DNA of 19,807 bases from Phoronis ovalis (Eukaryota; Phoronida; Phoronidae), in NCBI GenBank assembly GCA_028565635.1, contig JAOXYB010012567.1, positions 1-19,807 on the forward strand, given 5' to 3'. The notes beneath the pieces were generated by a model, which had not been told where the DNA came from, did not search any database, and saw nothing but the letters and a program-made list of their open reading frames with translations. The position numbers and the translations under genes are program-made. Positions 11,652 through 19,807 of this stretch are shown here, one piece after another. Position 1 is the stretch's first letter. The number at the start of each line of letters is the position of its first letter.

Positions 11652-14600
11652 GTGTGCCACCAAATAGGCCCCCTTTTTTCAGCCCCCGCATTTAGCACAG
11701 GGTATGTTTTTCAAGCTCTCAAGGCCTCATTTACCACAAGTTGTACTTTTCTTGTTGGATATTTATCACAGGGTATGTTTTCAACAAAAAATTCTTTTTC
11801 CATATGTTTTTTTTCTTGGAAAACGCATTTACGACAGGTATGAAAATTTAAGGTCCGTAACTTTTCACATATTTATTTACCAAAGGGTACTTAATTTACA
11901 AGAGAATTTTACACAGAGAATCTATTTCTAGAGAGTTATTTACAACAGGGTGTACATTTCATGTTTTTTCACTTATGACAATTTATATTTTTGGTGACCT
12001 TTACTTACCACAGGGCCACATACCCCTACCAACATTTTTATCAAGTACCCCCTGTGATCCTTCTACCACAAGAAAGGCTTCTTAGCTAGAAACTAGTTTG
12101 TAAAAGCACATAGTAGTAGTAAATACTAGACTTCCACAAGGTATTCAATAGTGTCATTTTCAGTACTAAAAATTTTAAAATTTGTACACTAAAATGTTAA
12201 TATTTACCTGTATTATTGTAAATGCTAAGTCTTCATCACCTCTTACAAGACATGCCTTGGCCAAAACCACCTGGAAAAAACAATAGAACACATAAAGGGG
12301 TTGACAATTATTAAATTAAACTCTTGTGTATACTTTTTGTATGATATTAATTGTAATACACATTTTTTTACCATGGGTTGTTTTTTTAGAGATAAATTTT
12401 TTCCATGGGGTACATTTTTGGAATGCAGTTTTTACCATATGTAAGGATTTTTTACCTTGGGCTTCACATCCTCAAGTACCCCCCTAGGTTAATAGCTAAA
12501 AGCAAACTCTACATGCCTGTACATCATGATTCAGCTTGTCATTTTTGTCTTTGCCACCTCTGTGTTTCAGCTCTTTTATATAATCAAAGAATAACTCGCA
12601 TGCTTTTTGACCATCTTTCATGGCTAAATAACATTTCCCATATCTAGGAAGCAAGAAAATAATTGGGATATGACAACAATGCCTCATTTGGCCACATTTC
12701 CATTATTTTACGGTGCACAATTTAGCAACTAATGTCAACAACAACACAGTACAAATAAACTTCTACAAATGGACTTTAATTTAATAACTCCAAAAAGTAA
12801 TTATATTTTATATCTATAGTCAGTTACCTACTTGTAGTATTTTCAAATTACTCAGGCATCTCATATTTTTGCCTAAAATTCATACTTTGGTCATATACAA
12901 CAGAAAAAGTATTATATAATGAAAATGATTCTGTTGCTCAAATTAGGAAGACTTGGAAATCCACTTAGTGGATAAAATTAAATTTTAACAATTCATACAT
13001 CATTCAAATGTTTTGGTTTTTAATACTTTGGCAAAGCGCATGTCAAAAATATGCAATTTCCACCAATTATGTTCAAAATATTTCTTTCTTGAACGACCAG
13101 AAATTTTACACTAAACTACGGATATAAATATAACCCAAGCTTTAAGTAACTCACAGATATTGTGGTCTCAAAAGTTTTGTATTGCTGACTTGCAGTTGCT
13201 CCACATATTTCAAAGATTCGTTTGGCCTTGATGCACTCAAGTATATCGTTACTAAAAATATATGTTAACTGACTTTAATAACAGCAAACTGAATCCATTT
13301 ACAATTTAAAAAGTGGCATTAGTGGTTGTTCACCTATTCTGTGACAACAATGGAGTATTGTGGCCTTGAATGAGATGCAATGGAAAGTAACTTCATTCAT
13401 GTACACATTTTACATGTTGTGTCAATTGACAAAGTGTTAATTAATAGGCCTACTATTGCCACCTACATGCCACAGAAATCCTTGCTAACTTGGAAATTGA
13501 ATGGATGCAAGATGTATGCAAGTGAACAGAAATAAATCAATACTACTGTTATTTTTTCATAACCTTGTTATTCTAAATTCCAGCTCTATCTTTTTAATGG
13601 TACTAATACTGTTAAGCCACAAGAGCACTTAGTTAGTTATAAAAAAAACAAAGCGAAAACACGCTGATGGTAACGCAGAAAGGCAAAGGTAAGTACATTT
13701 CACAGTGTAATAATATCTGATGCTTTACAAGTAGGCATTTGTTTCTCATGTACAACCTCAACTCCCTGAAGGGTATGGGACACAGTTAATTTAGTCGCAC
13801 ACTCTGTAGGTGGGTGATATTACAGATTGCATCAGAACAGGCATTTTAAACAGGTGAAAGATGCCAGTCCCATACCCAGAAACAATCTCAAACCCACTGC
13901 AGCAACAGGTACATACACTGCTTCTGCATCACTAAACCTCACTGTAAATTTGAAGTTGAAGAAAGATAGTCAGATTATGATGCAGTGACTCATTATATAG
14001 TTTATAACTTGCATACACTTCTACACAGAAAAACTACCACACTGCATGAAGTTGCCGAAACTTTAACAACAATTATGATTAGCTTATTTTGCAACTTAAA
14101 AGCTAATAAATTTTAGAATCCATCTTATCTACATGTAGATAAGATTGATAACTTACCTAAACGTTCCAATACTGCTTTTTCGTTTGGAATAATTTCCAAA
14201 ATTTTCTTGTATATTTCAGCAGCTTTCCTTGGATTTTCACTCCATTTACTGTATTCTGTTGCTTTTCGCATTAAAGTCTTGTAGTCTTTAGTACTCAAAT
14301 TTCCATCAGCTGACTTCAGAATGTGTTCTACATGGTCTTCCTTCTTCTGTGGTTGGCTACGGGTTTTTGATTGTTGAGAAAATAAATACTCTCGATCTCT
14401 TGCTATCGCCAAACGTTCCTCTAAAGTTTCACTTACATCCAGAGAGTCATCATCATCATCCTTGTGTATTTTTATTGTTAAAGAATATGGCGAATCTCCT
14501 GCATCTTTCATGGCTTCTTGAACTATCTCATTAACATCTTTTACACTATCTGCAAGGATGGACAAGTTCCTATTGGCCGACTTGAAAATAATTTTACGAC

Positions 14601-15594
14601 CACCTAGATTTTTTGGTCTAGTATTATCAACCATATGTGCCCCTTCGACACGTAATGGTGTCTTTTTTGTGGCAGGATTATTTGTCCATACAGCATACAC
14701 ATCGTCTCTGTCCTTGATATTGCTTGCGACTTTATCTTCAATATTAAATTTTTGCCTGAAATACATAACGATAAGAAGTGGTTACATGAAGACCATTCCC
14801 AGTACAGTTATATCAAGCAATGTACATGGAATTGTTGCCAAGAGTATTCAGATTGTGGAAAATGTTATAAATATTAAATATTACCACATGTGAGGTAACT
14901 ACTTATCAGACGATCACCAAAGATTCTTCAATCATTATCACGTTATAAAATCAATGGATGAGTTTACCTCTTGTTGAGATGTGAGTTGTTACAATTTTTT
15001 GTTGTTTATAGATACTTGTGGGCAAGCAGTTATACATACCTGCTCGGTCCTAATATGTTAACATCATTGGCATCAATTGTACTGCCAGTTCTTTTAACAA
15101 ATTCATCTGCAAATAGCTGAAATTAAATTAAAACGAAAAATTCAACAATTTTGTCCAGCTTTTCAATATTAACGCAGTTCCAATATACGCAAATTAAGTT
15201 GCCATAAACTATTTTCTTAAGCTTTAAAAGTAAATTAATACAGATATCACAATAGATTATTGATGGCATGCCCTATGCGACACATGTCACCCAAAAAATT
15301 CATAAGTAAGTAACAATAGATTGACACAAACATCATTAAGATTGCTTTTTTGTTCTAAACATTCCCAAGTTGTTCTCCCAAAAGATATTTTCTTTTATGA
15401 CTATACGGTTACCGTTCACTTGGATAAATATGCTTTTCCCAGCTTATCTCTATATCCCAACATTTTATGCATTGTACCTGGCAAATTTCCCTCATATTTT
15501 CTGTTCTTGTGGAGTCCCAGTAAACAACCATGGTAAACTCTGGAGGGTCCTCATGATGTAAGTAAAATTTGATGTTACTACAATCTTCACTCAT
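3480..15594 (-). CDS. TPR-repeat protein with C-terminal SGNH-hydrolase-like domain, 17 coding exons, 854 aa
   Basis: Exons on the minus strand: 15594-15478, 15116-15040, 14755-14157, 13251-13155, 12643-12523, 12270-12208, 8922-8787, 8411-8342, 7886-7816, 7505-7414, 6933-6789, 6333-6163, 5798-5611, 4940-4740, 4495-4374, 4067-3940, 3646-3480. All introns are GT-AG and all phases match, giving 2565 coding bases with no internal stop. The start ATG (15594) has an in-frame TAA five codons upstream. Residues 1-65 are an unrecognised N-terminal region. Residues 66-225 are charged, with a DDDDD run. About 227-510 form TPR-type helix pairs. About 625-820 form the SGNH-like domain, and the tail is Ser/Thr/Glu-rich. 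I see no signal peptide or membrane segment, so it is probably intracellular. The TPRs suggest protein binding; the substrate is unknown. Bacterial proteins join TPRs to a similar GDSH domain (recalled, not searched). I do not recognise a vertebrate name for it. Confidence 0.9.
6941..6957. repeat. (AT)n microsatellite
   Basis: A short TA-dinucleotide run lies just upstream of exon 11, in intron 10. It is probably neutral. Confidence 0.8.
9150..9990 (+). repeat. Diverged dispersed repeat with internal duplicated units, in intron 6
   Basis: Three diverged units share a GGCCATA/AGATTA..GGAA..TGATCCAGGT-like core, at about 9220, 9345 and 9675. Two of them continue into an ..AGTTTTCAA.AC..GGGCAAAAAGAG.. 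block, at about 9431 and 9768, and a TTTCAGAT block. The segment interrupts intron 6 next to the gene relic. No protein-coding pattern is visible. The family is unknown to me. Confidence 0.5.
9533..9594. repeat. 21-bp tandem repeat, about three units
   Basis: The unit ACCCACCTATGGATTTCATT(C) occurs at 9533, 9554 and 9575 with one or two changes per copy. It is a minisatellite inside the dispersed repeat. Confidence 0.9.
10009..11460 (-). pseudogene. Broken FKRP/LicD-like glycosyltransferase-region gene relic
   Basis: Coherent protein pieces follow one another on the minus strand in changing frames. From upstream: LVDSIFRHG at about 11430 followed by a GTAAGT donor; FDEPFNFLTCLGSSKC; CLCAEEQ; DVIRDYMIIARLIAKAL; LRDIEAIMLLQQALQYMNNN, then a TGA; SYTKLDDISSLLRDVHKGFPD; KYILLARNVSRV, then a TAA; NYTKIDRLVDVLSSLEIAIVGGAIRSDDG; and, after a frameshift at about 10465, the 10009-10494 frame with IGCYQMKLKNYTL, CDYFHGPFLAK and CPDSMFYVID. 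Several stops and at least four frame changes make it non-functional. The cysteine/'CDxxDGPFLxK' pattern recalls the GT-like half of FKRP-related proteins that carry a LicD domain. No LicD half is seen. Identity rests on recall, so the family name is less sure than the pseudogene call. It lies in intron 6 of the TPR-SGNH gene, in the same orientation. Confidence 0.7.
11606..11656. repeat. Compound (TA)n/(CA)n microsatellite
   Basis: Alternating TA runs flank a CACACACA run. The open frames on both strands here are artefacts of this low-complexity sequence. Confidence 0.9.
11657..12075 (+). repeat. Degenerate tandem repeat array, copy B of the dispersed family
   Basis: A word like ATTTACCACAGGGTAT recurs irregularly, at about 11690, 11728, 11759, 11827, 11874, 11940 and 12003, with 30-70 base spacing. 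The array ends in CAAGTACCCCCTGTG near 12040-12056. It matches the style of the window start and of 12360-12492. It lies inside intron 6, just 5' of exon 6 in plus coordinates. The open frames across it are by-products. Confidence 0.6.
12360..12492 (+). repeat. Degenerate repeat, copy C of the same family
   Basis: Units such as TTTTTACCATGGGTTG, TTTCCATGGGGTACAT and TTTTTACCTTGGGCT lead to CTCAAGTACCCCCCTAGG. The copy lies in intron 5, stopping about 30 bases before exon 5. Confidence 0.55.
13771..13877. repeat. Short foldback element, 11-bp perfect ends
   Basis: GGGTATGGGAC (13771-13781) and its exact reverse complement GTCCCATACCC (13867-13877) bound about 85 bases in intron 3. It may be a small non-autonomous element or a chance inverted repeat. 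Confidence 0.45.
14122..14145. repeat. Perfect 24-bp palindrome next to a 5' splice site
   Basis: The half-site ATCTTATCTACA is followed directly by its exact reverse complement. The palindrome lies five bases into the intron side of the exon 3 donor (GTAAGT at 14156-14151). Confidence 0.9.
15478..15594 (-). other. First coding exon of the TPR-SGNH gene
   Basis: It encodes 39 residues starting MSEDCSN and ending REICQ, followed by a GTACAA donor. The start context is TGCACAATGA, with an upstream in-frame TAA that excludes a longer frame without further exons. The joined exons 1-2 read on into FADEFVKRTGS, a helical segment I do not recognise. Confidence 0.8.
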
Positions 15595-15619
15595 TGTGCA
15601 TCCTAGTTAATCAGTGTCT

Positions 15620-16345
15620 CCTGCAATAAAAAGAAACCGAAATGAAAAACTAACAGAATTTCCAATCTGCACCAGTTTAATAAACATTCCAGTTGATGAA
15701 ATTGAGATTTCTGACTTCAATAATTTTTATACGGAGGCGATCCACCCAACCTTTCAAACCGATATCAGTTTTCAGGAAAAAAATTCAGAAAATATACCCC
15801 TTTTCGGAATAAAGTTCTTGATATCACACTCGTTTTCGTAAAATATGGGGAAGGAAACTTCAAGTTTTGCAGAACTTCATGGTCAAAAAAGTATCTCTTT
15901 TTGGAATTTTGAATGCTGAAAACCATACCCCTATCGTGCAGAGCATACCCACGTATCTGGTCAATGAGAGAATCCGTGCCGAAGGCACGATACCTACCTG
16001 TCACATTAGAGCTTAATCAAGAAAATTACAAAAGTGTAAAAGTCTGGAGGGGGGCATTTGCCAAAAACTTGGGAGCGTTAGGCTCCAGGTAAAAAACCTT
16101 ATCCCTTTGTGCAAACGATGTTTTTCAAAAATATATCCTTGATACACAGAAAACTTAGACAAAAAAACAACAGTTTCTTCATCATGGTACATTGGTAAGA
16201 TCTTCAACAAAGTAAACTATATACACCTCATAAGTAAACCTGGAAGCTGAAACAAAGGGTCTCTAGTAGATTAGGAAATATATCAAAATCACTATGAAGG
16301 ACAATTCTCCTTGTAGTTCTCATACTGAAACAGCTTTCACAGCTT
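15620..16345. repeat. Probable dispersed repeat between the divergent genes
   Basis: The block contains CATACCC-type words (about 15922 and 15945), a short hairpin CGTGCC-GAA-GGCACG (15975-15989) and a GGAGGGGGGCATTTGCC stretch. The style resembles the other dispersed repeats here, for example the GAGGGGGGCATTTT stretch at about 9984. Short open frames on both strands show no domain pattern. This region would include the promoter of the TPR-SGNH gene, but I see no clear TATA box. Confidence 0.35.
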
Positions 16346-16349
16346 GAAT

Positions 16350-17290
16350 GTATATATATTTTATTAAGCCCAGGCTAAATAGCCCATTAGCAAGAGTACA
16401 GTACAAAGTTTATGATACAATACAATCAACAAAATAGTATCTAAAAATAACACTTAATAATCAGTCATTTAGTGTCTATGTACAAGCTACATGTAAGAGA
16501 GAATAGATAGTGAAGAATATATATAATATTAAAAGTACAGAAAGTAGGGCATTGCATTATAATCAAAAGAATGACCTATGTGTGCATAAATTAATTACTT
16601 TGATAGCCACAATGCAAAGCTACAGGCAAAATAGTTATAAGACAGTTATTTACAAATGAGAATTTCTCTGTACATACTTAAACGTGCTATAGACAAAAGC
16701 GGCTACATTAGAAAGACAGGGAGCATTGAGGAGCTCTTTAAAGGCATGTATAGATTCATAGTGTGGTATAAAGGGAATGAAGTAATTTCGAAGATCTTTT
16801 AAACTTTCACAATCTAATAAAAAGTGCTTCTCATCTCCAATCCCAGCTTTACAAAGCGAACAAAGATGAAGATGAATATCAGTTCTGTTAAGACCCCCAT
16901 CTGCCTGTTTCAATCTCTAATGAATGTGAAATTCCAAGTCTGAACTTGGATAGGGCATATCTATGTCTTGTTATTTTAATTTTGTCAAGGTAACTTTCAT
17001 ATTGAAAAAGGTTCTTGAATTTGGAATATAGTCTAGCCTTGATACTTCCAGTCTACTTTACCAGTTTTGTCTATAAATGTCTGTTATTCTTTGGCAAGCT
17101 AGAGACAGGAATCCCCCTGTATTAATAATATGTTGCATAGTAAAGAAGTTAACCTAGTCCAATGTTACTGAGTAAATCTCTGACTGATTTCAGCCAGTTC
17201 TCTGTTTCACTTTCAGGATACTTGTCGAGCTCCTGCTATAAAATCCCAAATGGTGGACAATCCTGGTCTAATTACCTTACCTGAGGGTGT
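16350..17290 (-). mobile_element. 3' end of a non-LTR retrotransposon (LINE), decayed
   Basis: Minus-strand pieces follow the usual order of the C-terminal part of a LINE reverse transcriptase protein: ELDKYPESETENW; VRDLLSNIGLG; QRITDIYRQNW; KARLYSKFKNLFQYESYLDK; ALSKFRLGISHSLEIETGRWG; then, after a frameshift in a G-run near 16905, the CCHC-like zinc motif C-x2-C-x8-H-x4-C in LCSLCKAGIGDEKHFLLDC. Stops and frameshifts show it is dead. The body ends at 16650. A presumed 3' UTR runs to about 16350 and ends in GGGCTATTTAGCCTGGGCTTAATAAAATATATATA, a repeat-rich LINE tail (sequence split here only for identification). The clade is not resolved (CR1/Jockey-like by impression). The element is 5'-truncated, as is common. 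Confidence 0.8.
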
Positions 17291-17936
17291 AAAAGAACCA
17301 CTGAGTAGACAGAAAATAAAATAAAATAGTTTCAAAATTCGCCCCATGTGATGCGTGTTCTCGAATATAACTTTTTCTAATCAGTCAGTATTAACAGGAA
17401 AGGTCGATATATAAAGTTTTGAATGCTGCCCAAACAGCAAAAGCAATGAACAAACAGCGGTGAGCATTCACTGACATGTGACACAACCAGTACTTTCAAG
17501 TAAGATCCAGTTTATGGGAATTATGAATTATGGGGGGCTCCCCTTGCGAATATTCGTGAAGCACCATTCATTATGGTGATTCACTGATTGGCACTGACAT
17601 ATTAAATTTCCTACAGCCTACACAAATGGAGAAAATAGCAACATTTTTTATGAAGAAGTTACTCAAATCAGGACATCTAATAGAGTAAACAATGCAAAGA
17701 TAACGGTAACTGACAACCTTTAAAGCCTTTGAAAATAATAACAAACCTAGAAGATTTCAAGCAAGCCGTTGCAGGCTTATATAAAAGAACTTTTGTTGGC
17801 GCTCGCTCAACGATGCACTAAACCTCTTCTAAAGTGGAGGAACAAATCATTGCAGTGTTTCCTGTTAAACGTATACGTCATTCGGTGTCAAATAGTCAGT
17901 GGAGTTTCTGTCTCTGCCTGTTTGTCTTGTTTTATT
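17291..17936 (+). other. 5' flank and 5' UTR region of BRCC3
   Basis: No separate gene is seen. A TATATAAAA word (17778-17786) stands about 150 bases before the BRCC3 start. The frame of BRCC3 stays open upstream to an ATG at 17769, but that part has no resemblance to BRCC36. Confidence 0.4.
17778..17786 (+). promoter_or_regulatory. Possible TATA box of BRCC3
   Basis: TATATAAAA followed by a GC-richer segment, with the coding ATG about 150 bases on. Such words are frequent by chance in AT-rich DNA. Confidence 0.25.
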
Positions 17937-19794
17937 ATGGCTGTATCTTCGGTTCAAATGCAGGCAGATGCCTACATGGTTTGCTTAGCACATGCTCTGT
18001 CAACAGAGAGGGAAGAAGTGATGGGTTTATTAATTGGAGAGGTCGGTGTTCATACTTTTCACTTTGAATTTATTGGGCTTTAATTTGGTTTCAGCCTTTC
18101 AGGCCAGGAAGAGTATTTTTAAGTTAATTTAATAATAATATAGAAATATAAATTATACTAAAGTAATCACTATTATTTATTGTGTGTGTGTGTTGCATTG
18201 CCAAAATAAAATCAATCCCTATTAGTACTGTTATTCGACTTAACAGCATAAACTGACACGGATAATAAAACTGGACCAGTCCATTTAAAACTCCTTACTC
18301 CGATCCCTACTTACAAACAAACTACTGCCATTTGCGCACGTTACGCGACCATGTAGTTAAAAAAAAATTCACGTGAGTTTTGATTTTAGCTTACTTACCC
18401 ACTCTTTGTACCAAGTGTCATCCTAGTTCTAAGAATAGGCCCAATATTGGTCCTAACCCTTTCCAATGCAAAAATTATCGTTTTTCTAAAGTAACGAAAC
18501 GAGGACAATTTTCATACTGCAATGCTTCAATAGTCTTAGTTTATTATTATCATCAAACGAAACTATAATAAATATTTGTTGTCGCACAACATTTATTGAA
18601 TTTTAACTCAATAAATATGAAATGACTGTACGTGGCATCTCCCGGGTGTCTACATGTACATTGGTTTTCACTGATTTTTAACCATATGACTTGTTTACAC
18701 GCATATATTTGTACTTTCTTCGCTAGATAATAACAAACTAAGACCACCGTAGTATTGCTGTATGAAAATTTTTATCGTATGGTGAGTTTTTGTTAATCAG
18801 CTCGAAAGATGATAGGTTTTGAATAGAAAAGTCCATTATATCTTGCTTTTATAAAGATGCCAGCGAACTACTATTCAATTATGCTGTAACTAAAGCTTTA
18901 TTTATCAGTCTATAAAAAATAACATGTAACAATTTTAGATGTGTATACTATATTCATACACCATATCAACTGGAACAGTTCTAAACATCAATACTTCTTC
19001 TTAATGTTGAAGATTGATCATGATTTCTGTTGAATGTATTCTGGTTTTGCATGTTTAGAGTTAAAGGGGAGGTTGGAACAACTATTCATTAGAAGATTGT
19101 GTGGCACAATAGGCTCATATAAAGTTTTCCTATCTTAAAGTGGCCATGCTTCAATTATACTTGACCCATGCACATAATAAATCCTAAAGTCAGGGCAATG
19201 ATAAATTCAACCTTGTGTGCAAATAAATGAACAGAAGATATGGTTCTGATGGTTCAAGGAATAGACAGAAAACAAAATTTCTTTCTGCGAGGAAGACTGT
19301 TGGTGGTAATTATATTATGGACATACCACACAGTCAGTTCCTAAAAAACTTGCAGGGAGTACAGATGTGTGTTGCTAGACAGAAATCCTTTGGGTTATAG
19401 TTAAACTTATCTATATACATTAGGCTATTGTTTATTCGGATTGATAGATATTGCTTAAGGGCCCAGCTAAACACCAAGTAATGTTATTTTGTGATGTCGC
19501 TTGGCAGCGTGCAGAACGCAGCAACCTCATTCATCGTCCTTGGGGGAGTTTAAATAACCCTGGTGATGAGTGTGTCGTTGATTCAGAGGTTGTGAGTTTT
19601 GTTTTTTACTTTGTAGTATAATATCTACTGTAACAATAAAAGTGAAAGTACTCTATGCTTTAAAATATTTTTAGATTGACGAGAACAGAGTTCTTCATAT
19701 ATCTGCAAGTATAATGCTTAGACGATCTGATAAACAACCAGACAGAGTAGAAATATCTCCAGAACAACTCACAGAGGCTTCTATGTATGCTGAA
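17937..19794 (+). CDS. BRCC3: BRCC36, Lys63-specific JAMM deubiquitinase, first two coding exons (partial)
   Basis: Exon 1 (17937-18041) encodes 35 residues ending LSTEREEVMGLLIGE. Exon 2 (19675-19794) encodes 40 residues with HISASIMLRRSDK and DRVEISPEQLTEAS. The join is phase 0. These match the start of BRCC36, whose human form has LSTEKEEVMGL and RRSDKRKDRVEISPEQL. Glu27 is the likely catalytic JAMM glutamate; the HxHx(n)D zinc motif would be in later exons outside the window. BRCC36 cleaves Lys63-linked ubiquitin in the BRCA1-A and BRISC complexes (known for the family). The start ATG has A at -3 and G at +4. The intron 1 donor is GTCGGT and the exon 2 donor GTATCC, both weak. As in other invertebrates, the short insert after IGE seen in human is missing. 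The gene is cut by the window end. Confidence 0.93.
18042..19674 (+). other. BRCC3 intron 1
   Basis: A 1633-base intron with no convincing extra exon. It holds a short GT run at 18181-18192 and a foldback ATTTATTGA/TCAATAAAT at 18591-18616. No known mobile element is recognised. Confidence 0.6.
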
Positions 19795-19807
19795 GTATCC
19801 TTATATA

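Larger units (their letters stand above)
7414..14288 (-). other. Exons coding the TPR superhelix
   Basis: Helix pairs with TPR-like spacing run across exon ends: AAEIYKKILEIIP then IYLSASRPNESLKYVEQL (exons 3-4); YGKCYLAMKDGQKACELFF (exon 5); VVLAKACLVRGDEDLAFTII then EARIEYGSLL (exons 6-7); and AIAMFELAAEIDPEY, YYVANAYL and QQSFKAYRTFLKSNP (exons 10-11). The final pair is the most canonical. The exact repeat number cannot be set by eye; I estimate five to eight, several degenerate. The long intron 6 (8923-12207) interrupts the block. Confidence 0.7.

Noticed and set aside
11464-11695. Open frames on both strands
   Set aside because: They are produced by the (TA)n/(CA)n microsatellite; the peptides are Tyr/Ile/Cys low complexity.
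12505-12523. GC donor after GTACAG at the end of exon 5
   Set aside because: A GT donor (GTACAG at 12522-12517) in phase 0 fits the next exon without a rare splice type.
13155-13251. Alternative reading of exon 4 as NDILECIKAKRIFEICG
   Set aside because: It needs phase 2 at the exon start, but exon 3 ends in phase 1. The phase-1 reading gives a TPR-like helix pair and joins both neighbours in frame.
14349-14893. Plus-strand open frames over exon 3
   Set aside because: They are antisense shadows of the coding exon; only the minus-strand frame has matching splice sites and domain content.
19480-19590. GC-richer stretch that might be an extra BRCC3 exon or a SINE
   Set aside because: The phase 0 join of exon 1 to the 19675 exon already gives the conserved protein. 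No tRNA-like A and B boxes are clear.

Overview
This is a stretch of an animal nuclear genome, most likely a mollusc and possibly a bivalve. It is AT-rich. Its genes have many short exons with GT-AG introns, and it carries LINE, foldback and dispersed repeats. The mollusc assignment is inference, from the type of C-type lectin, the LINE end and a lineage-expanded FKRP/LicD-like relic. Nothing bacterial such as operons or ribosome binding sites is present.

Layout. 1-590: repeat debris. 619-1879 (+): two 3' exons of a C-type lectin gene with its poly(A) signal; their intron holds a foldback (MITE-like) element. 1942-3479: intergenic sequence and the probable 3' UTR of the next gene. 3480-15594 (-): one complete gene that I rebuilt as 17 coding exons. 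All 16 introns are GT-AG, every phase fits, and the exons sum to 2565 coding bases, or 854 residues. The protein has an unrecognised N-terminal region, an acidic linker, a TPR superhelix and a C-terminal SGNH/GDSL-hydrolase-like domain with GDSH, GELD and DGTH signatures. Its 3.3-kb intron 6 is a sink for repeats and contains a broken antisense FKRP/LicD-like gene relic (10009 to about 11460) and several repeat families. 15600-16350: dispersed repeat. 16350-17290 (-): 3' end of a dead non-LTR retrotransposon. 17937-19794 (+): the first two coding exons of BRCC3 (BRCC36), a JAMM deubiquitinase that continues past the window edge. It is head-to-head with the TPR-SGNH gene.

The three host genes are not an obvious pathway: a secreted-type lectin, a TPR-SGNH protein and a Lys63-ubiquitin protease. 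The item most worth follow-up is the TPR-SGNH gene, a bacterial-style architecture in a heavily intron-bearing animal gene. It has an atypical block III in which the usual Asn is not seen.
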